NCBI GenBank assembly: GCA_902797675.1
Contig: CADBTR010000112.1
Span: forward strand, 1 to 32,611
Reading direction: 5' to 3'
Source: an uncultured Lachnospiraceae bacterium
GTDB lineage: Bacteria; Bacillota; Clostridia; Lachnospirales; Lachnospiraceae
Length of the DNA stretch: 32,611 nucleotides
The notes beneath the pieces were generated by a model. It did not search any database and was not told where the DNA came from. It saw only the letters and a program-made list of their open reading frames with translations. How positions within the stretch are numbered: the first letter of the stretch is position 1; each line of letters begins with the position of its first letter. The position numbers were made by a program, and so were the translations under genes. Below are positions 16,627 to 24,006 of this stretch, piece after piece.

Positions 16627-17769
16627 ATGTCTTCCAATATCTTATATTTTGAAATCAATATTTTTTGTGTGGCGATTCTGGCGCTGATTATCTGGAAATC
16701 GTCGGGTTCCATGCGGATGATATCACATAACGCATTTGTGCGGGCATTGGTCGCTGTGGTGTCATTCATTTTGTCGGATATGTTTGCTTATCTGATGTTA
16801 GAAGGAACACTTCCTTTTTATGCAGGAGTCCTGCTTTTATTGAAATCCATTTACTTCATGTCTACTACATTGATGTGCAGCTTCTGGTTTTTTTACTATG
16901 AATGTCTGGGCGACAGTGAGCTGGGGAAGAACGAAAAAAAATATCTGTGGGTATATGGTCTGGTGTTCTTACAGGCTTTTTTAACGATTTTGAATTTAAA
17001 GTATGGATTTTTCTTTTATCTGGACGAAGCGAATGACTATTATCGCGGTAAATTATTTGTTATGCAATATGTGATTGCATACTTTTATGCTTTTATGGCA
17101 TGCGTGCGCACGGTGAGACGGGCACTTACCAACAGCAATTATGTGGATCGGGATAAGATGGTGAGTCTTTTGGCATTTGTTCTGCTTCCGGCATTGGCCG
17201 GTCTGATCCAATATTTTCAGCCAAAATTGCCGGTGGCATGTTGTGCCATGACTTTTGCATCGCTGATTATGTACTTTGATGCGATGAGAGATCAGATTGC
17301 AGTTGATCCGTTGACGAAGCTGAGTAATCGTAAAGAATTGATGTGGAATATTTCCAGAAGAATGAAAAACGATAAAGAGCAGGGGGTATTCTATCTGTTC
17401 ATGATCGATGCCAATTACTTTAAATCCATAAATGATACATATGGTCATGTGGAGGGAGATGAAGCACTGAAGCGTATTGCGGATGCCATGCGTTTTGCCG
17501 CGGGAAAGTGTAGGAATAAATTGATGACAGCGCGGTTCGGCGGTGATGAATTCACCATGGTCGGAGACATGGAAAGCGAGGAGGAGGCAAAACTTTTGGT
17601 GCAGAATCTGAAGGAAAATCTTGTTTTGCGCAACAAAGAGGCGAATGCCCCGTATCCCTTGACTGTCAGCGTGGGAATGGCGAAATTCGCAGAAGAGATC
17701 AAAACTGTGCGGCAGTTTATCGCGGTTGCCGACGACCAATTATATGAGCAGAAGAAAAACAGAAGATAG
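16627..17769 (+). CDS. Membrane diguanylate cyclase with multi-TM sensor
   Basis: Predicted c-di-GMP synthase at the membrane. The 380 residues comprise about six hydrophobic segments in the first 220 residues and a C-terminal GGDEF domain (about 227-380) with DPLTKLSNR, FKSINDTYGH and the intact loop ARFGGDEF (305-309 for GGDEF). No RxxD inhibitory site precedes the loop (RNKL is at that place). The start ATG at 16627 is preceded by AGGAAAGG at 7 nt; a GTG directly before it is also in frame. It lies 19 nt after hydG, so it is the third gene of the sensor hydrogenase operon and ties that operon directly to c-di-GMP. The N-terminal sensor family was not recognised. Confidence 0.9.
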   Translation: MSSNILYFEINIFCVAILALIIWKSSGSMRMISHNAFVRALVAVVSFILSDMFAYLMLEGTLPFYAGVLLLLKSIYFMSTTLMCSFWFFYYECLGDSELGKNEKKYLWVYGLVFLQAFLTILNLKYGFFFYLDEANDYYRGKLFVMQYVIAYFYAFMACVRTVRRALTNSNYVDRDKMVSLLAFVLLPALAGLIQYFQPKLPVACCAMTFASLIMYFDAMRDQIAVDPLTKLSNRKELMWNISRRMKNDKEQGVFYLFMIDANYFKSINDTYGHVEGDEALKRIADAMRFAAGKCRNKLMTARFGGDEFTMVGDMESEEEAKLLVQNLKENLVLRNKEANAPYPLTVSVGMAKFAEEIKTVRQFIAVADDQLYEQKKNRR

Positions 17770-17779
17770 ATGAGAGAGC

Positions 17780-17809
17780 GGGTAAGGAAAAATTCCTTAC
17801 CCCTTTTTT
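17780..17809 (+). terminator. Rho-independent terminator after the cyclase
   Basis: Ten base-pair stem GGGTAAGGAA / TTCCTTACCC, AAA loop, then C and TTTTTT. It ends the sensor hydrogenase-hydG-cyclase operon. Confidence 0.9.
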
Positions 17810-17819
17810 CAACGGCACT

Positions 17820-17925
17820 CCGATTCAATCTCCCACCTCTATAGGTGGTGAGTAAAGAAAGGAAACTTACGTAGGTCGCAGGGCTAAAGCCATGCGACAT
17901 TCAAGACTCAAACCCTAAAAAATTT
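17820..17925. mobile_element. Possible IS200/IS605-type end remnant with two hairpins
   Basis: Gene-free stretch with two strong imperfect palindromes: CCACCT-CTAT-AGGTGG extended by CTC/GAG (17830-17852), and GTCGCA plus GGC-TAAA-GCC plus TGCGAC (17875-17898). The first resembles the subterminal hairpins at the ends of IS200/IS605 (TnpA/TnpB) elements. Neither has a T-run, so they are not ordinary terminators. No TnpA or TnpB gene is nearby, so this would be a solitary end or a small non-autonomous derivative, or alternatively a small structured RNA. The rest of 17810-18012 shows nothing recognisable. Confidence 0.35.
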
Positions 17926-18012
17926 GGCTATTATATCCAAATTTTACCATCTATTCCTGTCATTATTCATATAAAAAACAGCCCTTTTCTAGATTTTTTA
18001 TGCATTTGGATA

Positions 18013-18041
18013 TTGACATTTTCCGACGATTCATGTATAGT
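18013..18041 (+). promoter_or_regulatory. Strong promoter of the surface protein-sortase operon
   Basis: Consensus TTGACA, 17 nt, TATAGT preceded by TG; it is followed by AAAGGAGG (18058-18065), 7 nt before the ATG at 18073. Near-consensus promoter and ribosome binding site suggest high expression. Confidence 0.85.
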
Positions 18042-18072
18042 AGAGGAGCAATAATATAAAGGAGGTCTTATT

Positions 18073-18627
18073 ATGTTTAAAAAGTTTATTGCAGTTTCTA
18101 CAGCATCTGCCCTTACAGTGGCTATGGCTGTAACAGCTTTTGCAGCAGGTTCTATCAACGCATCAGAGCAGAAGATTCTTGATGAGTTGGCGGCTAAAGG
18201 TGTTCCTGCATCTCAAATCGAGAAGGTTAAAGCTGAGTTTGTAAAGGATGGCGTTGAAGTTACAGAGTCTGAAGCTACGACAGCAATCTCTAAGATTGAC
18301 GAAGCTAAGGAGATCGTAGAAAAGAACGGCATCACAACAGTAGAAGAATTGAAAGCCAACACTGAAGTGCTGAATCAGGTAACAGCTTTGGCAAACGAGG
18401 CTGCCAAGGCAGTTAAGTATACCGGCACGATCACTGTTGAAGCTAAAGGCAATGGTACTATTGCTGTAGCTGCGACAAATAAAGATACAAAGGCTGGTAC
18501 AACCTCTTCTACAATCAAGACAACCGGTGTCGATTTCTCAACAACAGCAGCAGTCGTTGCAGGCTTAGGTTTATCCGTTGCCGGTGTTGCAGTTGCATCC
18601 AGAAAAAAAGATTTCGTAAATGCATAA
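18073..18627 (+). CDS. Small secreted, sortase-anchored surface protein with IKTTG motif
   Basis: Not a recognised family. The 184 residues begin with a Sec signal peptide (MFKK, hydrophobic run, likely cut after AFA at about 24), continue with a helical, Lys/Glu/Ala-rich middle (about 26-115) and a short beta-like, Thr-rich part, and end in a sorting-signal architecture: IKTTG at 148-152, a hydrophobic stretch (about 158-176) and the basic tail RKK. IKTTG fits the LPxTG pattern with I for L and K for P. Its stop overlaps the start of the sortase gene by 8 nt, so the sortase is probably dedicated to it. The strong promoter and ribosome binding site suggest an abundant surface product. Whether it polymerises or simply coats the wall cannot be told. 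Confidence 0.75.
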   Translation: MFKKFIAVSTASALTVAMAVTAFAAGSINASEQKILDELAAKGVPASQIEKVKAEFVKDGVEVTESEATTAISKIDEAKEIVEKNGITTVEELKANTEVLNQVTALANEAAKAVKYTGTITVEAKGNGTIAVAATNKDTKAGTTSSTIKTTGVDFSTTAAVVAGLGLSVAGVAVASRKKDFVNA

Positions 18628-19294
18628 TACTCGGTTATTCCGAAGGATTAGGAAGATACTGGCATATATCTATATGCCGGTATTTTTTTCTATCCTCTCC
18701 TATGGGATTATCTATCTTTTGACTTCAGATATGGTTTCATTGGCAACGAATGTAGCCTCTCTGATCGTGTCGGACTCCGAACCTGATTTTGCGGTGGAAT
18801 ACCGGAATACCTTTTCTCCGGGTTCCGTCGCAGTCTCAGAAGATAATACCGTCAAAAGAAGCGAAGTTCCCGTTCCTCAATATGGTGACCTCTACGCGCA
18901 TTTAATCTGTGAACGGATCGGTCTTGACTGCCCTGTCTATATGGGGGACAATAATGAAATTCTGAAACTGGGGGCCGGGCAGATTCCCGTAACCTATCAA
19001 CCGGGCATGGGATGGCTGATCATGATCGGCGCTCATAATAACAGCTTTTTTCACTGCTTACAGGATGTGACTGTGGGTGATATCATTACTATGGAAACCA
19101 GCTACGGTACCTACCGCTATCAGGTAAGCTATACGGAAATCATCGATGTTACCGGAAAAGACGCATATGACTTTATGACCGAGACAGAGCAATTGCTTTT
19201 ATATACCTGTTATCCTTTCGATATGCTCTCCTCCACCGATTTTCGCTTTATGGTTCATGCCGATCTGTTGGACGGACCTGTATTTGTAGACTAA
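18620..19294 (+). CDS. Sortase, probably dedicated to the upstream IKTTG protein
   Basis: Membrane-anchored transpeptidase that cleaves a sorting motif and attaches the protein to the cell wall. The 224 residues have an N-terminal TM (about 12-34) and a sortase beta-barrel (about 85-218) with the catalytic triad His139 (IGAHNNSFF), Cys197 (LLLYTCYPF) and Arg209 (DFRFMV). The TCYP motif points to class D or E rather than class A; the class is not certain. Its ATG overlaps the end of the surface protein gene, and a membrane protein gene follows after 10 nt, so the three form one operon. Confidence 0.85.
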   Translation: MHNTRLFRRIRKILAYIYMPVFFSILSYGIIYLLTSDMVSLATNVASLIVSDSEPDFAVEYRNTFSPGSVAVSEDNTVKRSEVPVPQYGDLYAHLICERIGLDCPVYMGDNNEILKLGAGQIPVTYQPGMGWLIMIGAHNNSFFHCLQDVTVGDIITMETSYGTYRYQVSYTEIIDVTGKDAYDFMTETEQLLLYTCYPFDMLSSTDFRFMVHADLLDGPVFVD

Positions 19295-19304
19295 GGAGGT
19301 TGTC

Positions 19305-20222
19305 ATGTCTGAAAAAAAACATAAAAAAAATCCGGATACGCTTGGTCGGTCATGCATCTGTATTTTTGCAGCTTTTCTCTTATCCGTATGTTTCCTGATC
19401 GTCGCGTTGATGCTGTCCTTAAAAATCGGCTATATCAATATTGATCAGATCATCGGAGCATACAGCAATACCGGATATTTTACAAAAGTATACGAATCAC
19501 TGCTTAGCGACTGTGAAAACGAGGCTTCCGCTTCCGGTCTTTCCGGTGAAGTTTTTGACGGTGTTTTTACCACCGAGACTTTAAAAGCGGATATTCTGTC
19601 CTATACTACCGAAACAATCAACGGAAGCGTATATGAATTTCAAACGAAGGAATTAGAGGACACACTTGCGAAAAATATTACCACCTATGCAGAGAAAAAC
19701 AATCTTACGGTGGACGGTGATCTGAATGAAGTAATTAAAAATTTCACAGAGAATATCATAGATTATTACAAGACCTCCGTGAAATTTCCATATCTGGATC
19801 AGATCGCACAGGTATTCACACTGTTTCAAAAGCTTTTTCTGTATATTTTATCGGCCAGCATAATATTTATCCTGATTCTTCTCGTTGCATTAAAACGGCT
19901 GACTTCATTTAAGAAAAATCGCTTTTTCCGTTATATGGCATACAGTCTGCTGTCCGCCTCAATGTCTCTCCTTGTGATTCCGATTTTCTGTTACCAGACC
20001 GGGTTTTATAAGAAGATCGTATTTACACCGGAATATGTATACCGTTATGTTGTATCTTATGTTGAAAACGGGTTATCCGTTTTTACTTCAATCGGAATTA
20101 TTTTGTTTGTACTGGGACTGATCTGTGCGATTATCGAAGCACTGATCAAAAAGAAATTGAAAGAAGAAAAAGTTCCTGCTCACCATCACCATCATCATTC
20201 GCATCAGGCAGAAACAAAATAA
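19305..20222 (+). CDS. Sortase-linked multi-TM membrane protein with hexahistidine tail
   Basis: Function unknown. The 305 residues have TM1 (about 17-40), an extracytoplasmic helical domain (about 41-172), TM2 (about 175-196), TM3 (about 211-230), a short loop and TM4 (about 258-280), then a basic stretch and a cytoplasmic-side tail AHHHHHHSH (292-300). The natural run of six His could bind Ni, Zn or Cu. A good ribosome binding site (AAGGAGG) lies between the sortase stop and this ATG. Position suggests a role with the sortase and its substrate, for example in presentation or assembly of the surface protein; this is inference from synteny alone. Confidence 0.65.
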   Translation: MSEKKHKKNPDTLGRSCICIFAAFLLSVCFLIVALMLSLKIGYINIDQIIGAYSNTGYFTKVYESLLSDCENEASASGLSGEVFDGVFTTETLKADILSYTTETINGSVYEFQTKELEDTLAKNITTYAEKNNLTVDGDLNEVIKNFTENIIDYYKTSVKFPYLDQIAQVFTLFQKLFLYILSASIIFILILLVALKRLTSFKKNRFFRYMAYSLLSASMSLLVIPIFCYQTGFYKKIVFTPEYVYRYVVSYVENGLSVFTSIGIILFVLGLICAIIEALIKKKLKEEKVPAHHHHHHSHQAETK

Positions 20223-20254
20223 CTTCTTGAAAAAATAAATGTATGGAGGTTTTT

Positions 20255-21598
20255 ATGGCAAATGAATTTTTGTACCCGGCGGAGCCGCTGCATCCCGCAG
20301 CGAAACCCCTTCCGCCGAAGAAAGGGGAACAACCTGTTCCGCCGCCGGCACACAGTGTCTGGTTTACGCACGATCCGGCAATCTATCATGATCCGGTATC
20401 AAAGGATTATTTTTTGTATTGCACGGAGGCAAAATGTTTGCGCTCCCACGATCTGATCACATGGGAAACCTTGGAACATGCGGTAAAGGAACCGCCGGCA
20501 GAAGCCGTTTCATGGACGGACAGTAAAGCCATCTGGGCACCGGACATCGTAAAGGTCGGGGACGAATACCGGCTGTATTGTTCCAATTCTTCCTTTGGCT
20601 CCCAAAAATCCTGTATCTTCCTCGCTGTTTCCGATCGGGCAGAAGGACCTTTCACCCCGAAGGGAATTGTTTTCAAATCAAAACCCGGAATGCATGTCAA
20701 TGCCATCGACGCCAACATTGTCGAAGATGTGCGGGACGGCAGACAATTCCTTGTATACGGCTCATTCTGGGGCGGATGCCACATGGTGGAATTAAATAAA
20801 GAAACCGGTTATACTCTGGAAGAAGATCCGGGAGAGGGCATTTGCGTTGCCTGCAGACCGATGTGGGCAGACGGAGCGATCGAGGGACCTTATATCATTT
20901 ATCATCCGGATACTAATTATTATTATCTGTTTGTCTCCTACGCTTCTTTGCGCAGCGATTATAATATCCGCGTGGGAAGAAGCCGGAATATCACAGGACC
21001 TTATCTCGATGCCAACGGACGAGCCATGACGGATCTCACGGACGATGACAATACCGTAGGTTACATGCTTTCCTGCGGCTATAAATTCGACATGGATCCC
21101 GTAGGATTTATGGGGCCGGGACACAATTCCGTACTCCGTGATTTCGATGATAACTGGTATCTGGTCTGCCATATCCGCGAGCACAATTTCCGCGGCGGCG
21201 AGCCTTCCACTCTCCATATCCGGAAAATGCTCTGGACAGAAGACGGATGGCCTGTTGTTTCCCCTGAAATCTATACCGGAGAAACACAACAGCCTATGCC
21301 GATCGAATTGATTCCCGGGGAATACGAGCGGATCAAGCTCCAGCCTATGGTGCCTCAGGGAATGTTGAACTCTGTCCGCATGCAATTCGACGCAAACGGA
21401 CATGGCATGATGGCGCACTCCATTCATTTTCAATGGGAAATGACGGATCCTTATACCGTAAAGGTATCTTACGCCAATACCACCGAATATTTAAAATTTC
21501 TTCCGGCATGGGATTATGAAGAATGGAAACCAACTCTGGTATTTACAGGAACCGATCAAAAACATATTGCGATCTGGGGAAAGAAATATTCTGTATAA
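20255..21598 (+). CDS. GH43 family glycoside hydrolase, arabinanase-like, cytoplasmic
   Basis: Predicted to hydrolyse arabinose- or xylose-containing oligosaccharides. The 447 residues hold a five-bladed-propeller GH43 domain with the three catalytic acids in expected order: Asp40 (THDPAIYHD, general base), Asp152 (IDANIVED) and Glu210 (AIEGPYIIYH, general acid). His290 in GPGHNSVL fits the His that sits near the bound Ca in arabinanases. A beta-rich C-terminal part follows. There is no signal peptide, so it should act on imported oligosaccharides. The start at 20255 has GGAGGT 4 nt upstream; an ATG at 20243 overlaps that site. It lies 32 nt after the membrane protein of the sortase operon; no transporter or other carbohydrate gene is adjacent. 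Confidence 0.88.
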   Translation: MANEFLYPAEPLHPAAKPLPPKKGEQPVPPPAHSVWFTHDPAIYHDPVSKDYFLYCTEAKCLRSHDLITWETLEHAVKEPPAEAVSWTDSKAIWAPDIVKVGDEYRLYCSNSSFGSQKSCIFLAVSDRAEGPFTPKGIVFKSKPGMHVNAIDANIVEDVRDGRQFLVYGSFWGGCHMVELNKETGYTLEEDPGEGICVACRPMWADGAIEGPYIIYHPDTNYYYLFVSYASLRSDYNIRVGRSRNITGPYLDANGRAMTDLTDDDNTVGYMLSCGYKFDMDPVGFMGPGHNSVLRDFDDNWYLVCHIREHNFRGGEPSTLHIRKMLWTEDGWPVVSPEIYTGETQQPMPIELIPGEYERIKLQPMVPQGMLNSVRMQFDANGHGMMAHSIHFQWEMTDPYTVKVSYANTTEYLKFLPAWDYEEWKPTLVFTGTDQKHIAIWGKKYSV

Positions 21599-21606
21599 AT
21601 AAAACT

Positions 21607-22230
21607 TTACATCCCCATAAGGTAAACAAGAAATTTTTTCACCAAAGGCTCCTCTTTCGAGCCTTTGGCAATCTGTAAAATATAATGATATTCTGTGGGA
21701 TAGTCATCCCTGAAAAATTCTTTTGCTTTCGGACATTTATCAAAGGTGATTCCCATAGCCTCCTCATCCACATAATAAAAATAATCCTGATATTTTTTCA
21801 TCTCCTGCTCTGTAAAATAGTCTTTTGGAAGGAGCAAATGATCGGATTTCCAACTCTCCCCTCCCTGCTCCGTATCATCCGCTGTTCTTATGATCAGGTC
21901 AATGCTTCCGTCTGTAAACAAATCTTGATACTCCTTGATTCCTGCCGCATCAAAGGCGATATCCTTATATTGCTCCTTTTCCACATACATGCTGCGATAA
22001 CGAAATGCCGCCTGATTTTTTCCGATTTTCTGAGAATCTGCAAAATCTTCCACCAATTCCTCTGCCTTAACCATGCTCATCTGAGAGGTATCATCCACGA
22101 TCACAAGAGGTATTTCCTTATCTTTTCCATGTATACTGATGAACACCTCATAAATCACAAACAAAATAAAAATAACAGCCAAAACATGAAATTTATAATA
22201 ATAGAAAAAATTATCAAGTTTCTTCTTCAT
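21607..22230 (-). CDS. Single-pass membrane protein of unknown function
   Basis: The 207 residues start with a short basic/aromatic cytoplasmic part (MKKKLDNFFYYYKFH), one TM (about 14-33) and an extracytoplasmic domain of about 170 residues rich in Asp, Glu, Lys and Tyr. The YYYKFH-TM layout is common in small Clostridial membrane-tethered proteins whose outer domain resembles part of a solute-binding fold (here IDLIIRTADDTEQ and LLLPKDYFTEQEM), but I do not recognise a family. The ATG is preceded by GGAGG, and a promoter lies at 22261-22289. It converges with the GH43 gene with only 8 nt between the stops. Confidence 0.7.
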   Translation of the reverse strand: MKKKLDNFFYYYKFHVLAVIFILFVIYEVFISIHGKDKEIPLVIVDDTSQMSMVKAEELVEDFADSQKIGKNQAAFRYRSMYVEKEQYKDIAFDAAGIKEYQDLFTDGSIDLIIRTADDTEQGGESWKSDHLLLPKDYFTEQEMKKYQDYFYYVDEEAMGITFDKCPKAKEFFRDDYPTEYHYILQIAKGSKEEPLVKKFLVYLMGM

Positions 22231-22260
22231 TTTCCGCTAACCTCCATCCATTATTTTTTC

Positions 22261-22289
22261 AGTATATCTGTTTCTTCCTGTAAAGTCAA
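22261..22289 (-). promoter_or_regulatory. Promoter of the single-pass membrane protein gene
   Basis: On the minus strand: TTGACT, 17 nt, TATACT, about 31 nt upstream of the start at 22230. Confidence 0.7.
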
Positions 22290-22342
22290 GGAAAAGCGAT
22301 TGTAAATAACAGCACATACCTTTAAGCCATTTCAGTTTTTTA

Positions 22343-22371
22343 TTGTTTTATCCGAAAATTTATGCTAAACT
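22343..22371 (+). promoter_or_regulatory. Probable promoter of the O-antigen-ligase-like gene
   Basis: TTGTTT, 17 nt, TAAACT with an extended -10 TGC. Transcription would begin near 22378, downstream of the in-frame ATG at 22362, which supports the start at 22428. Confidence 0.5.
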
Positions 22372-22427
22372 TGATAGCGGTTATTATTGTGCGCCTCAAT
22401 TCATTTCGAGGCAGAAAGGCTGCTGTC

Positions 22428-23921
22428 ATGTTTAGACGTTTTAATTCTTATCTTCATAAAAACTGGACTCCCGTCACGTTTTCGGTTCTTTTATTTTTAA
22501 CTCTTTTTCCGCTGATTTTTGACGATCTGTACTATAATATTACCATTACAAAATATAAAACTTACGTCATCCTCTCCTGCGGAATCCTTCTTTTCGCTCT
22601 GTCGGAAACATTTCTGAAAAAAAAGAAACTACATATTTCCCCTACGGATAAAGTTTATCTTTATTTCCTTGGCGTATGTACGATTTCCTGTCTCGGAAGT
22701 GATTGGGAAAAAGAATCCTTTACCGGAAGCAGCGGTAAGTATGTAGGGCTTTTGTTTTTACTCTTAAGTTTCGGGATTTATTATGGAGTCAGCCGTTATT
22801 TCCGAATCAACCGGATCATTACTCTCAGTTTTCCTCTGATCCTTATTTTAACCACCACTCTGTCTCTTTCTCAGTTTTTCGGTCACGATCCTTTCGGATT
22901 CTATAAAGACATGGCAGTCGGCACTGATATTATGTACCTTTCCACCTTCGGACACATTGACGTTTATGCAGCTTTCCTCTGCGTATATTTTCCTTTCTGT
23001 CTGTATTATGCAATATTTGAGTCCTCCACATGGTTTATCCTGTATCTGACGGGAGCCGTTGCCGGAATCCTTGGCATTTTATGCTGTAACAGCGACAGCA
23101 GCTATTTAGGTCTATGCGTAAGCCTTGCTGTTCTGTTCTGCCTTTCCCTGAAATCCATCCGGACAGGGCAGCGTTTTCTTATTGTGTCAGTAGTTTTATA
23201 CCTTTCCCTGCTGTTTTTCCGCCTTTTGCTAAAAAGCGGGGAACACCGGGAACTTTCAAAGATCACGTCATTTCTTTTATCTGATCTCATGATGATCATT
23301 TTTGCCGCAGTACTTCTGCTTTTTGGCTTATTTCTGCTATGGTGCCGTCATCAAAACGGAATGCTTCCTGCCGGAGCTTTCAAAGTTTCCGCAATCTTTT
23401 TTATCAGTCTGATCTGCCTGATTTTTGCCACATTCATCTGGTTTTCCGTATTTGACCGGAACACAGATCTTGACTGGCTTACGAACTACCTCCGTTTCCA
23501 TGATCACTGGGGCTCTGACCGCGGTTATGTCTGGAAATGGTGCTTCCAATTGTTTACCACAGGAACTCTCTGGTTTCAGATATTCGGCGGTGGTCCCGAT
23601 ACGACGACACTGCTCTTAGAGCGTACCTATCATGATGAAATGTATCAGACGCTGGGCGTATACTATGCCAGTGCCCATAACGAATATTTGAATTATCTTG
23701 TCACCATCGGGCTTGCAGGACTTATCTTCTACCTGATCCTTTTAGGAAGATCCGTTATCTCTGCCTATGGAAAAATAAACAAAGATCCCTTTTACGGCGG
23801 AGTTTTTATCGCCTTACTCTCCTATGCAACCATGGCATTTGTGAATATTTCCCAACCGATCACCATGCCCTTTGTCTTCTTGTTGATCGCCTTTGCCAAC
23901 GTGGAAGAAGCGGAAAACTGA
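22428..23921 (+). CDS. O-antigen ligase / Wzy-type polysaccharide polymerase-like membrane protein
   Basis: Integral membrane protein of 497 residues with about ten to twelve hydrophobic segments. The region RGYVWKWCFQLFTTG through SAHNEYLNYLVTIGLAGLIFY fits the Wzy_C/O-antigen-ligase domain (PF04932), whose conserved Arg and the HNEYL His lie in the large outer loop. Such proteins polymerise or ligate lipid-linked glycans at the outer face of the membrane; in a Gram-positive this means wall or capsular polysaccharide. The ATG at 22428 is preferred on promoter position, although its ribosome binding site is weak (AAAGG at 8 nt). No other glycan-assembly genes lie beside it, so it is a solitary copy and its substrate is unknown. 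Confidence 0.8.
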   Translation: MFRRFNSYLHKNWTPVTFSVLLFLTLFPLIFDDLYYNITITKYKTYVILSCGILLFALSETFLKKKKLHISPTDKVYLYFLGVCTISCLGSDWEKESFTGSSGKYVGLLFLLLSFGIYYGVSRYFRINRIITLSFPLILILTTTLSLSQFFGHDPFGFYKDMAVGTDIMYLSTFGHIDVYAAFLCVYFPFCLYYAIFESSTWFILYLTGAVAGILGILCCNSDSSYLGLCVSLAVLFCLSLKSIRTGQRFLIVSVVLYLSLLFFRLLLKSGEHRELSKITSFLLSDLMMIIFAAVLLLFGLFLLWCRHQNGMLPAGAFKVSAIFFISLICLIFATFIWFSVFDRNTDLDWLTNYLRFHDHWGSDRGYVWKWCFQLFTTGTLWFQIFGGGPDTTTLLLERTYHDEMYQTLGVYYASAHNEYLNYLVTIGLAGLIFYLILLGRSVISAYGKINKDPFYGGVFIALLSYATMAFVNISQPITMPFVFLLIAFANVEEAEN

Positions 23922-23923
23922 CA

Positions 23924-23970
23924 GGGCAGGTTTTCCGGAATCTTCTTCCGAAAACCTGCCCCTTGTTTTA
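23924..23970 (+). terminator. Rho-independent terminator
   Basis: Long stem GGGCAGGTTTT / AAAACCTGCCC extended inward by CGGAA / TTCCG with one bulge, followed by CTTGTTTT. It ends the O-antigen-ligase-like gene; the minus-strand side has a poorer T tract, so it serves the converging Big2 gene less clearly. Confidence 0.75.
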
Positions 23971-24006
23971 GCTTGTATTATTCTGCTTTATCTCATTTTT
24001 TCCGTC

